Origin: Halomonas sp. LR3S48
GTDB lineage: Bacteria > Pseudomonadota > Gammaproteobacteria > Pseudomonadales > Halomonadaceae
NCBI RefSeq assembly: GCF_025725665.1
Contig: NZ_CP107009.1
Location: 868,001 to 932,000 of the forward strand
Direction: 5' to 3'
DNA length: 64,000 bases
Shown here: in pieces, positions 1-6,935 of the stretch
How the letters are laid out: every line of letters starts with the position of its first letter
Position numbering within the stretch: the first letter of the stretch is position 1
Program-made: the position numbers and the translations under genes
The notes under the pieces: generated by a model
Told to the model about the DNA's origin: nothing
The model's input: only the letters and a program-made list of their open reading frames with translations
Database searches by the model: none

Positions 1-105
1 GCACTCGAAGCGACGGCCACCTGGCAGATCGACGGTCAGGCGCTGACCTTGCGCGATGAGTCAGGCGCAGTCGGGGCTCAGTTCGAGGCGGTGCATCTCT
101 ATTGA
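1..105 (+). CDS. C-terminal end of a META/HslJ-like domain protein (partial)
   Basis: Frame 1 is open from the window edge to a TGA at 103-105. The 34 visible residues contain a TWQIDGQALTLRD stretch and end in FEAVHLY, a pattern typical of the last strands of META domains (HslJ-like, often periplasmic lipoproteins linked to stress or secretion). The start and any signal peptide lie outside the window, so the family call rests on a short tail. Its stop overlaps by a few bases the end of the convergent GrpB-family gene. Confidence 0.5.
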   Translation, partial: ALEATATWQIDGQALTLRDESGAVGAQFEAVHLY

Positions 106-632
106 GCGATGACTAAACGCACGAACTCCCCCTTGGCCTGGGTATAGGCCTCGCGGTCCGCTTGGTGGCGGGAAGCCAGCTCGCGCTTGAGCGCGGCGTA
201 GCGAGTGGCCTGGATCGGATCGGCGCGCAAGGCATCACGAAAGGCCAGCCGCTGGTGCCACAGCTCGCCGTCGTGCACCACCACATGAAGGTGGTGGGTG
301 CGTCGGCCATTGGCGTGGCGCATGAACCAGCGGCGGTCGGTCAGGCTGGCGTTGAACTCGACCGAGGTCACGTAGCCGTGATCGAGCATTGGCTCGAACA
401 GGTCATCGGCCATGGCCATGGAAGCGACCCCCGCCATGACGTCGATGATGGGCTTGGCCGGCATGCCGGGAATGGCGGTGCTGCCGATGTGCTGCACGTC
501 GATCAGCTCGGCGGAAAATCGCTTCAGCAGGCGGCCTCGCTCGGCCTCGAAACATGCCGGCCAGGCGGAATCGTAGTCTACCAGGCGCACCGGTTCCTCA
601 ATGGCCCGCTGCAGCGACTGGGCGTCGTTCAT
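99..632 (-). CDS. GrpB family protein (nucleotidyltransferase-like fold)
   Basis: A 177-residue protein of the GrpB/UPF0157 family (not the GrpE heat-shock cofactor), whose members have a nucleotidyltransferase-like fold and mostly unknown substrates. Visible family marks are DVQHIGSTAIPGMPAKPIID near residue 50 and the HHLHVV motif in the second half. I chose the ATG at 632 because AGGAAG lies 6 bases upstream; an in-frame extension to 752 would run through the AraC gene and has no family similarity. The start lies inside the end of the upstream AraC gene (35-base overlap), so the two are probably co-transcribed and translationally coupled. Confidence 0.85.
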   Translation of the reverse strand: MNDAQSLQRAIEEPVRLVDYDSAWPACFEAERGRLLKRFSAELIDVQHIGSTAIPGMPAKPIIDVMAGVASMAMADDLFEPMLDHGYVTSVEFNASLTDRRWFMRHANGRRTHHLHVVVHDGELWHQRLAFRDALRADPIQATRYAALKRELASRHQADREAYTQAKGEFVRLVIAQ

Positions 633-1626
633 GGACACTTCCTGTAGCAGAGGTATGCGAGACGCTAGCCGTATCGGGCTCGCGCTGCTGGCGCAGTACC
701 CCGGGCGGGTAGCCGTGGATGCGCTTGAAGGCGCGGCTGAAGGCGGCCGCACTGCCGTAGCCCAGGCGGTAGGCCACGGTTTCGATCGGCTGTCGTTCCC
801 GGCCGATCCACTGGGCCGCCAGGCGCATGCGCAGCTCGGTCACGTAGCGGTGCGGTGTCATGCCCGTGACTGCCAGGAAGCGTTCGGCGAACACCGAGCG
901 TGAGCTGCCCATCTCGGCGGCGAGTTCGGCCACCGTCCAGTTGTGCCCCGGCTCGCGATGCAGGGCGGCGATGACGCGCCCCAGGCGCGGGTCGCGCAGC
1001 GCCTCTATCCAGCCGCTGGCATCGCCGCAGCCGCACTCCACCCAGCCGCGCACGATGAAGGCGGCCATGACGTCGGCGAGCCGCGCCAGGATGGCGGCGT
1101 AGCCTGCCCGTTCGCTTCTCGCCTCGCGCTCCATGGCCTCAAGCATGGGCAGGATCTCGGGCTGACGTTCCAGCAGGGTGCCGACGTACATCACCTCGGG
1201 CATCAACGAGACCAGCGCATGCATGCTGCCCAGGTCGAATTCCATGCAGCCGCTGAAGGTCAGGGCACCCTCCTGGGTGCAGCCCTGCGGGCAGGCACGG
1301 ATCGCGCTGACCGCCTCGCACAGCGTGGCGCTCTCGAAAGCGGCAATGTCCTGGGCCGGCTGATCGGGGGAGGAGAGCAGGGCATGAGGGCCACCTCGCG
1401 GCAGCAACAGGGCATCCCCCGTCGAGAGGGTGTGTACGCTGCCGCTGGGGCTGCGCAGGTAGACGGGGCCGCGCGCCACGAAGTGGAACTGGGCCCAGCC
1501 CTCCACCTTGCCGAACTCGACGCCCAATGGGGGCGAGAGCTGAATGCGGCGGTAGGCGATACCGCGCAGCCGCATGCCGAGCAGCAGCTCGCTTACCAGG
1601 TCGCTGGGCAGTTCCGGCTTTGGCAT
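598..1626 (-). CDS. AraC family transcriptional regulator with cupin-type N-terminal domain
   Basis: A 342-residue regulator. About residues 1-190 form a cupin-like ligand-binding domain (GDALLLPRGGPH is the typical strand-turn). Residues about 220-320 carry the double helix-turn-helix AraC domain, with the conserved signature AYRLGYGSAAAFSRAFKR. The ATG at 1626 is preceded by an AGGA-type site; the reading frame stays open to 2220 but that part lies over the divergent transporter and is not family-like. It is transcribed divergently from the NepI-like exporter at 1769 and probably controls it. This cupin/AraC plus DHA1 exporter arrangement is common. The inducer is unknown. Confidence 0.9.
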   Translation of the reverse strand: MPKPELPSDLVSELLLGMRLRGIAYRRIQLSPPLGVEFGKVEGWAQFHFVARGPVYLRSPSGSVHTLSTGDALLLPRGGPHALLSSPDQPAQDIAAFESATLCEAVSAIRACPQGCTQEGALTFSGCMEFDLGSMHALVSLMPEVMYVGTLLERQPEILPMLEAMEREARSERAGYAAILARLADVMAAFIVRGWVECGCGDASGWIEALRDPRLGRVIAALHREPGHNWTVAELAAEMGSSRSVFAERFLAVTGMTPHRYVTELRMRLAAQWIGRERQPIETVAYRLGYGSAAAFSRAFKRIHGYPPGVLRQQREPDTASVSHTSATGSVHERRPVAAAGH

Positions 1627-1768
1627 CCTGTGCTCCTGTTCCTGTCGGTATTCATCAGTTTCGGATGAATGATCAAGCATTCGAGAGCTTCTAGCATAGA
1701 TCGTCCGGGCTGGTCGCTCTAGTCTTCTCGTTCTTGACGAACGCTTCTCTAGGAAAGGAGAACGAACG

Positions 1769-2947
1769 ATGAACGAGTTGTCACAGCGGGCCAAGCCCGC
1801 TTGGGGGGCGGTCATCTCGATGGCCCTCGGCGTGTTCGGGCTGGTAACGGCGGAATTCCTGCCTGCCAGCCTGCTCACGCCCATGGCGGCAGACCTGGGC
1901 GTGACCGAAGGCATGGCAGGCCAGGCGGTGACGGTTACCGCGGCGGTGGCGCTGCTGACCAGTCTGCTGATATCCACTGCCACGCGGCGCATCGACCGGC
2001 GCCATGTTCTGCTGGGTTTCTCTACGCTGTTGGTGGCTTCTAACCTGCTGGTGGCGTTCGCCCCCAACCTGGCGGTCCTGCTGCTCGGGCGCGTGCTGCT
2101 GGGGCTGGCCCTGGGCGGGTTCTGGACCATGTCGATTGCGACCATGATGCGCCTGGTACCCGAGGACCTGGTGCCGCGGGGGCTGTCGATCATGTTCAGC
2201 GGCGTTTCCGCGGCGACCATTGCCGCCGCGCCACTGGGCAGCTACTTCGGCGACCTGCTCGGCTGGCGCGACGTGTTCCGCATGGCGGCGCTGCTGGGGG
2301 TGCTGGCGCTGGCGGTACAGTTCACGACCCTGCCGCGCATGGCGCCGACCGGCCTGACCCGCTTGCGCACCCTGTTCGATGTGCTGATGCGTCCGCGTGT
2401 CGGTCTGGGCATGCTGGCCGCGGCCCTGGTCTTCACCGGCCACTTTGCCTTCTTCACCTACATTCGGCCGTTCCTCGAGACCGTGACCGGGGTCGGCGTG
2501 AACGGCGTGGCCACTATCCTGCTGGGCTTCGGCGTAGCCAACTTTCTGGGTAACTACCTGGGCGGCTGGATGGTCGAACGCAGCCTGCGCCTGACCATGA
2601 TTGCGATGCCGCTATTGATGGGTACGCTCGGGGTGTCACTGGTGGTGTTGGAAAGCACACCGGCTACCGATGCCGCGCTGGTGGCGATGTGGGGATTGGC
2701 CTTCGGTGCCATTCCGGTGGCGTGGTCGACCTGGCTCACCCGCACGGTGCCCGACGAGGCCGAAAGCGCCAGCGGCCTGCTGGTAGCAGCCATCAACTTT
2801 GCGATCGCCACCGGCGCCGCCGTGGGTGGCCTCATCTTCGACCTGGGCGGCGCGCTGAACGTCTTTGCCGCCAGCGGTGCCGTACTGCTGCTGGCCGCGC
2901 TGATGATCGTGATGGGCGTGAGAACGCGGCCGCTGGCCACTGCCTGA
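1769..2947 (+). CDS. MFS exporter, DHA1 family (NepI/AraJ-like)
   Basis: A 392-residue inner-membrane major facilitator protein with about 12 hydrophobic helices. The first helix contains FGLVTAEFLPASLLTPM, characteristic of the NepI/AraJ/YdhP branch that exports purine ribonucleosides, arabinose or drugs. The GR-LLG-ALGG stretch near residue 115 matches the conserved motif of helix 4 in this branch. An excellent ribosome site (AAGGAG) precedes the ATG. The AraC-type regulator is divergent, with 142 bases between the two starts, and a good rho-independent terminator follows. The substrate cannot be read from sequence. Confidence 0.85.
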   Translation: MNELSQRAKPAWGAVISMALGVFGLVTAEFLPASLLTPMAADLGVTEGMAGQAVTVTAAVALLTSLLISTATRRIDRRHVLLGFSTLLVASNLLVAFAPNLAVLLLGRVLLGLALGGFWTMSIATMMRLVPEDLVPRGLSIMFSGVSAATIAAAPLGSYFGDLLGWRDVFRMAALLGVLALAVQFTTLPRMAPTGLTRLRTLFDVLMRPRVGLGMLAAALVFTGHFAFFTYIRPFLETVTGVGVNGVATILLGFGVANFLGNYLGGWMVERSLRLTMIAMPLLMGTLGVSLVVLESTPATDAALVAMWGLAFGAIPVAWSTWLTRTVPDEAESASGLLVAAINFAIATGAAVGGLIFDLGGALNVFAASGAVLLLAALMIVMGVRTRPLATA

Positions 2948-2967
2948 ACAGTGCAAGAAACAGTGCG

Positions 2968-2994
2968 GCCCGCTTCGGCGGGCTGCGCTTTTTT
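2968..2994 (+). terminator. Rho-independent terminator after the NepI-like exporter
   Basis: GCCCGC-TTCG-GCGGGC forms a perfect 6-bp stem with a UUCG tetraloop (2968-2983). It is followed by TGCGC and a run of six T. It lies 20 bases after the exporter stop codon. Confidence 0.85.
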
Positions 2995-3051
2995 GCCATT
3001 GCTTCCATTCGCTGTTAGCGTGGAAGTCTAGAAGAACCAAGAACAGGAGAA

Positions 3052-3261
3052 ATGGACATGGATTCAGCCGTCAACGCCATCGTGGGCCAGTCGATGATCA
3101 TGCAGCAGGCCCAGGCCGCGCAGCAGGTGCAGCTGGAGGTCTACAAGGAAGCCTTGGACATGCAGAAGGACCAGGTCGCCGCCCTGATGGCCTCGGCTTC
3201 GGTAGCGCCGCAGCTGGCCAATGAGGGGATGGTGGGTACTCAGATCAATACCTACGCTTGA
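3052..3261 (+). CDS. YjfB family putative motility protein
   Basis: A 69-residue protein matching the YjfB_motility family: short, M/Q/A-rich, with a QAQAAQQVQLEVYKEALDM helix and the typical ending NEGMVGTQINTYA. The family is found near flagellar genes or under flagellar control in many bacteria, but no role is established. ACAGGAG lies just upstream of the ATG. No flagellar gene is in this window. A dispersed-repeat copy begins directly at its stop codon. Confidence 0.8.
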   Translation: MDMDSAVNAIVGQSMIMQQAQAAQQVQLEVYKEALDMQKDQVAALMASASVAPQLANEGMVGTQINTYA

Positions 3262-3340
3262 CAGAAAGTGCCTGCGCTCGGTCATGCAGCATTAAAAACC
3301 GGATCAAAATGCTCATTTACAGAACGTAAACACCGCTTTT
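3262..3340 (-). repeat. Dispersed intergenic repeat, copy A
   Basis: Read on the minus strand, about 79 bases here align with 62875-62955 on the plus strand. Roughly four of five positions are identical by eye. The best block is ATGACCGAGCGCAG (14 of 14), followed by the TGTAAATGAG block. Both copies contain a TTTACG-NNN-TGTAAA hairpin in which the stem is kept while the three loop bases differ (TTC here, CGG in copy B). This copy starts at the stop codon of the YjfB gene. See the findings for interpretation. Confidence 0.75.
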
Positions 3341-3364
3341 GGACTCGCGACTTCCATGTCGCTA

Positions 3365-3482
3365 GCTCTTCGAGCAGCGGAGCTGCCCAAATCGGCTTTC
3401 CTGCCGATTTGTCGCCGGTTTTTGCCTTGCGACCCACAGGGATGTGGGAAGGGCGTTGGCCCGTAGGGAACGGGCCTAGCCC
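3365..3482. other. Cluster of tandem perfect stem-loops
   Basis: Five perfect inverted repeats occur in 118 bases: GCTC-TTC-GAGC (3365-3375), GCAGC-GGA-GCTGC (3374-3386), CAAATCGGC-TTTCCT-GCCGATTTG (3388-3411), CCCACA-GGGA-TGTGGG (3433-3448) and GGCCCGT-AGGGA-ACGGGCC (3458-3476, with an outer GGGC/GCCC pair). No convincing coding frame crosses them. The plus-strand loops GGA, GGGA and AGGGA, and the sequence ACAGGGATGT, match the CsrA/RsmA binding motif. This could be a structured RNA or a composite repeat element. The rest of the gap to 3526 shows nothing recognisable. Confidence 0.5.
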
Positions 3483-3526
3483 TGACCTTCGCTCGTCGAC
3501 TTTCCGTACGCTAACTTTCCCCGCCC

Positions 3527-4228
3527 TTATTTTCCTAGCGCCAATTTAACGGCTTCTTCGGCGTGAATGGCCGTGGTGTCGTAGAGCGGCACCTCGGTAT
3601 GGCTCTGCTGCACCAGCAGGGCGATTTCGGTACAGCCGAGGATCACCGCCTCGGCGCCCCTCTCGCGTAGCGATGAGATGATCTCCAGGTAGCGCTGCCG
3701 CGACGTCTCCTTTACCTGTCCCAGGCACAGCTCGCAGTAGATCACCTCGTGCACGAGGTCGCGCTGAGCCTCGTCGGGCACCAGCACCTCGATGCCGAAG
3801 CCTTCGGCGATACGCCCCTTGTAGAACTCCTGCTCCATGGTGAAGCGGGTGCCGAGCAGGCCGACGCGACGAATGCCGTCATCGGCCAGGCGCTGCGCCG
3901 TGGCATCGGCGATGTGCAGCAGCGGGATCGAGACTGCTTCGGCCACCTGCGGGGCGACCTTGTGCATGGTGTTGGTGCCGATCAGCAGGAAGTCCGCGCC
4001 GCCGGCTTCCACGCGGCGAGCGGCTCGGCACAGGATCTCGGCGGTGGCGTCCCAGTCGCCGGCGTGCTGCAGCTTCTCGATCTCGGCGAAGTCGACGCTG
4101 TACAGACACAGCTTGGCCGAGTGTAGCCCGCCCAGGGCGGCCTTCACGCCTTCGTTGAGTGCACGGTAGTAGCTGACGGTGGATTCCCAACTCATGCCGC
4201 CGAGCAGGCCGATGGTCTTCATGTTCAT
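3527..4228 (-). CDS. Aspartate/glutamate racemase family protein (YgeA-like)
   Basis: A 233-residue cofactor-independent amino acid racemase, very close to E. coli YgeA over its whole length (MKTIGLLGGMSWEST start, LHIADAT, TRFTMEQ-FY). The second catalytic cysteine is present in ILGCTEIALL. At the first catalytic position the usual Cys-Asn-Thr is Thr-Asn-Thr (GTNTMHKV), the atypical Thr/Cys pair reported for the E. coli L-Asp/Glu-specific enzyme. The ATG at 4228 is chosen for a GAGGG six bases upstream. It is the last gene of the ArsR-led operon, 36 bases after the DUF899 gene. Confidence 0.85.
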   Translation of the reverse strand: MNMKTIGLLGGMSWESTVSYYRALNEGVKAALGGLHSAKLCLYSVDFAEIEKLQHAGDWDATAEILCRAARRVEAGGADFLLIGTNTMHKVAPQVAEAVSIPLLHIADATAQRLADDGIRRVGLLGTRFTMEQEFYKGRIAEGFGIEVLVPDEAQRDLVHEVIYCELCLGQVKETSRQRYLEIISSLRERGAEAVILGCTEIALLVQQSHTEVPLYDTTAIHAEEAVKLALGK

Positions 4229-4264
4229 GCGTTCCCTCTTGTTGTCGTTCATTCCGCAGCGCCG

Positions 4265-4975
4265 CTATGTCTCGTACTCGTCGTGACGGCGGTTCCACAC
4301 GTAGGGCGGCGTTTGTGGCCAGCCCGGCGGTGAGTCTTCCCAGTTCTCCTGGCGGCCGTAGGGCGTCAGGTCCAGGTAGGACCACAGGCTGCCGAGGTAT
4401 TCCACGCCGCGCTTGCCACTGAAGTAGGTGCGAAAGACCCGCTCGCCGTCGCGCAGAAAGACGCTGATGCCATGGCGTTCGCCACGGTCGGTGTCGGGAG
4501 CATGGCAGTTGCAGCTCGTCACGCCCATGTCCTGGTTGAAATCGCTTCCTAGTGATGAATACCACGTCGGGTGCTGCCAGCCCATGCGCGCCTGATAGCG
4601 TAGCAGTTTCTCCCGCGGCGCCCGGGAGACCAGCACCAGGGTGGTGTCGCGGGCATTCAGGTGGGCTGGGTGGGTCATGGCGTCCACCACCCACGAACAG
4701 CCGTCGCAGCCGGCTTCCCAGTCGGGGCCGAACATGAAATGGTAGACGATCAACTGCCGGCGCCCCTCGAACAGATCAAGCAGGGTGGCCTTTCCTCGTG
4801 GCCCGTCGAAGACGTAGTCGGACCGCACCTCGACCATCGGCAGGCGGCGGCGGGCGGCGTTCAACTTGTCACGCGCGCGAGTGAACTCCTTTTCCTTGGC
4901 GGTCTGGCGTTCGAGTGCTGCTTGCCACTCATCCATCGAGACGATGGGGGGCAGGGGAGTGCTGAAATCGTTCAC
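4265..4975 (-). CDS. DUF899 family thioredoxin-fold protein (first copy)
   Basis: A 236-residue DUF899 protein. These are predicted thioredoxin-like proteins of unknown function. The conserved core LIVYHFMFGPDWEAGC is followed by a CxxC-type pair (GCDGCSW) at the expected active-site position, then a GSDFNQDMGV block. The start is a GTG at 4975 with GAGAGGAG upstream; no ATG fits. It follows the SRPBCC gene by 33 bases in the ArsR-led operon. A second DUF899 gene lies at 46806-47540; the two share architecture but are clearly diverged, so they are not a recent duplication. Confidence 0.85.
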   Translation of the reverse strand: MNDFSTPLPPIVSMDEWQAALERQTAKEKEFTRARDKLNAARRRLPMVEVRSDYVFDGPRGKATLLDLFEGRRQLIVYHFMFGPDWEAGCDGCSWVVDAMTHPAHLNARDTTLVLVSRAPREKLLRYQARMGWQHPTWYSSLGSDFNQDMGVTSCNCHAPDTDRGERHGISVFLRDGERVFRTYFSGKRGVEYLGSLWSYLDLTPYGRQENWEDSPPGWPQTPPYVWNRRHDEYET

Positions 4976-5008
4976 TGATGGCTCCTCTCGCGACGTGGCA
5001 GGTCTCGC

Positions 5009-5470
5009 TCAATCCTGCGATTCACACCACTGTCTCAACATGTCCAGGGTGAGCCCCCAGGCGTAGTTGCAAAAGCCCAGGAACTCGCTGTCTTCGTCCC
5101 AGCCCACCTGGTAGAAGTCCAGAACTGTCATGGACTGCCCTTCATTGCTCATTCCCAACCAGTGACCGGGGTTTTCCTTTCTACGGATCTCGAAAATGAT
5201 GTGGGTACCCGTCCATGCCGATGCTGGGCTGCGCTCGGGGTGCTTGCTTATGATCTCCCACTCGATACGCCGATGGGGTGTACGTTCCAAGACCTTCATC
5301 TGCACGTCGCCATGTGCCGGCCCCGGGCTATGGGCCAGCACCAAACCCTCATCCGTCTCACTGGCAGTATGAGGCGCCCACCACTGTCCGAGGCCTTCGG
5401 CACTGGCCAATGCGTTGTACACCTCTTCTCTCGGGGCATCTATCCATACCTGGTGATGCAGAGTCGCCAT
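5009..5470 (-). CDS. SRPBCC (AHSA1-like) domain protein
   Basis: A 153-residue START/SRPBCC fold protein. It opens with the typical HHQVWIDAPREEVYNAL and has the WWAPHT turn near residue 31. AHSA1-like proteins bind hydrophobic small ligands, but individual functions are mostly unknown. It lies in the ArsR-controlled group, 12 bases after the VOC gene. Such SRPBCC-ArsR-VOC groups are common and usually unassigned. Confidence 0.85.
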   Translation of the reverse strand: MATLHHQVWIDAPREEVYNALASAEGLGQWWAPHTASETDEGLVLAHSPGPAHGDVQMKVLERTPHRRIEWEIISKHPERSPASAWTGTHIIFEIRRKENPGHWLGMSNEGQSMTVLDFYQVGWDEDSEFLGFCNYAWGLTLDMLRQWCESQD

Positions 5471-5482
5471 GGCGTACCTCCT

Positions 5483-5878
5483 TCAAGCCAAGTTCAACTG
5501 CCACGACACGCCGAAGCGGTCGTTGAGCCAGGCGAAGCGCGTGCTGAAACCGTAGTCGTCGGGTGGCATCAGCGTCTCACCCTGTGCCGACAGCTGCTCG
5601 AGCAGGCGTTCGAACTCATCGCGGCTCTCGCAATCGACGAACAGCGATATCGACGGCGTAAACGTGAAGGAATGTGCTATGTGGCTGTCGATGCAGGTAT
5701 AGCGTCGTCCGGCCAGGGTGAACTCGGCCTGCTTGATGCTGCCTTCCCGGCCCGGTTCCTCGGGGCCGTAACGTTCGAGCCGGACGATGTCGGAATTGTC
5801 GAACAGCGAGACATAGAAGCGCATGGCCTGTTCGGCATTGCCTTCGAACATCAGTTGCGGGGCGATGTGATGCGGCAT
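5483..5878 (-). CDS. VOC family protein (PhnB-like)
   Basis: A 131-residue vicinal-oxygen-chelate protein of the PhnB/3-demethylubiquinone methyltransferase-like branch. It shows the family start APQLMFEGNAEQAMRFYVSL and ends with a DRFGVSWQLNL strand. These small proteins form dimers with a metal- or ligand-binding cavity; no substrate can be assigned. Its start overlaps the end of the preceding SRPBCC gene by 28 bases, which supports co-translation in the ArsR operon. Confidence 0.85.
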   Translation of the reverse strand: MPHHIAPQLMFEGNAEQAMRFYVSLFDNSDIVRLERYGPEEPGREGSIKQAEFTLAGRRYTCIDSHIAHSFTFTPSISLFVDCESRDEFERLLEQLSAQGETLMPPDDYGFSTRFAWLNDRFGVSWQLNLA

Positions 5879-6402
5879 CGGTACTCCTCCTCCAGGCGTT
5901 CGAACGTGGGCCAGAAGGTGGCAGGGCGGTGGCCCTGTAGCACGTCCTCGAGAATGGTGAGATGGGTATGCCAGCCGCTGGCCACGGTGACCCGGGTATC
6001 GTCATCGGCGAGACGACGGTGCGTTACGACCAGGCGTACCTGATCACCGGCCTCGCTGAGTTCGAAGGTGACCTCCGATGGGGCTTCGTTGCCTCCGCCC
6101 CAGGTCCAGGTGAGTAAATGGGGCGGCTCGCAGCGCAGCACCTGGTGACGCGTAGTGAAGCTGCGGTCGTATTGGCGGAACCGCTCGCTTGGTGGTGTCC
6201 TGTCGGGCGTCAGCTCGGTGTTTTGGAAGTGCAGGGCGAAGGAAGCACCCTGGCGGATTTCCATGGCACCGGGGGCGAGCCACAGGCCACGCTTGTCGGA
6301 TTCGGTCAGGAAGGCCCAGACCCGCTCGATGGGCCCCGGCAGCAGGCGCTCGAAGCGGATGCTGTCCTCGGCGATTGGCCGGCCGTAATCAGCGTCGTCC
6401 AT
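5851..6402 (-). CDS. SRPBCC (AHSA1-like) protein directly after the ArsR gene
   Basis: A 183-residue SRPBCC protein: FERLLPGPIERVWAFLT at the N-terminus, then LLTWTWGGG, then WHTHLTILEDVLQGH near the C-terminus, as in the activator-of-Hsp90 homolog (AHSA1) family. The ATG at 6402 has GAGGAGGG upstream; an in-frame extension to 6465 is not family-like. It overlaps the ArsR gene by 14 bases. An ArsR-type gene overlapping an AHSA1 gene is a recurring bacterial pair, thought to sense an unknown hydrophobic signal. Confidence 0.85.
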   Translation of the reverse strand: MDDADYGRPIAEDSIRFERLLPGPIERVWAFLTESDKRGLWLAPGAMEIRQGASFALHFQNTELTPDRTPPSERFRQYDRSFTTRHQVLRCEPPHLLTWTWGGGNEAPSEVTFELSEAGDQVRLVVTHRRLADDDTRVTVASGWHTHLTILEDVLQGHRPATFWPTFERLEEEYRCRITSPRN

Positions 6403-6760
6403 CCGCTTTTCCCTCCTCAGGTGGCTGGTCTCCGGGGGCTGCCTGCAGCGCCGCTTCCAGCGCATTCAGGCGCTGGCTCCAGAAGCCTTCGTAGAAGCTT
6501 AGCCACTGCTCAGCGGCAGCCAGCGGCTCCGGCTGCAGCCGGCAGAAGTGAGCGCGCCCTTCGATGCGCCGCTCCACCAGCCCGGCCTGCTCCAGCACGC
6601 GCAGGTGCTTGGAAACGGCGGCCAGCGACATGGAGAACGGCTCGGCCAGCTCACCGACCTTGCGTTCACCGGCCGCCAGCCGCTCGAGCAATTGACGACG
6701 GGTGGGGTCGGCCAAGGCGTGGAAGACCCGGTCCAGATGCGTTTCGTTATGTTCAACCAT
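6389..6760 (-). CDS. ArsR family winged-helix regulator
   Basis: A 123-residue winged-helix repressor: FHALADPTRRQLLERL, then a recognition helix around MSLAAVSKHLRVLE, then the wing VERRIEGRAHFCRL. It lacks the metal-binding cysteine pair (CVC) of metal-sensing ArsR proteins, so it belongs to the SRPBCC-linked ArsR branch. The start at 6760 is preferred because the predicted transcription start falls on it; 6799 is an in-frame alternative lying upstream of the promoter's -10 element. It probably represses the six-gene operon 6760-3527. Confidence 0.88.
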   Translation of the reverse strand: MVEHNETHLDRVFHALADPTRRQLLERLAAGERKVGELAEPFSMSLAAVSKHLRVLEQAGLVERRIEGRAHFCRLQPEPLAAAEQWLSFYEGFWSQRLNALEAALQAAPGDQPPEEGKADGRR

Positions 6761-6805
6761 AGGGTTTAGATAGTTGGGGTACAGCCAATTGTCAACCATA
6801 AGGTT
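6755..6805 (-). promoter_or_regulatory. Promoter and twin operators of the ArsR operon; leaderless start predicted
   Basis: On the minus strand there is a -35 TTGACA (6795-6790), a 17-base spacer and a -10 TATCTA (6772-6767). The A of the ATG at 6760 is seven bases after the -10, where transcription normally begins, so the mRNA is predicted to be leaderless. Two near-identical interrupted palindromes, AACCATAGGGTT (6755-6766) and AACCATAAGGTT (6794-6805), share AACC/GGTT arms with centres 39 bases apart. One overlaps the -35 and the other overlaps the start, as expected for autorepression by the ArsR protein. Confidence 0.7.
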
Positions 6806-6935
6806 TAATAAAGGGCTAGAGGGCAGCCATTGCGCAGGCTATAAGCACGATAGAAATTTGTTCTCTTTACCTGAAGTTAAATTGAGGTATTAGCCTGTGC
6901 TTAACGAATGCCCTTGAGAGAAAAAGGAGAACGAC

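Noticed and set aside
1627..2220. In-frame N-terminal extension of the AraC gene
   Set aside because: It lies antisense to the NepI-like exporter gene, is Arg/Ser-rich and has no family similarity; the ATG at 1626 starts the cupin domain.
3268..3549. 93-codon plus-strand frame over the hairpin cluster
   Set aside because: No ribosome site or motif; the base pattern is explained by the repeat and the stem-loops.
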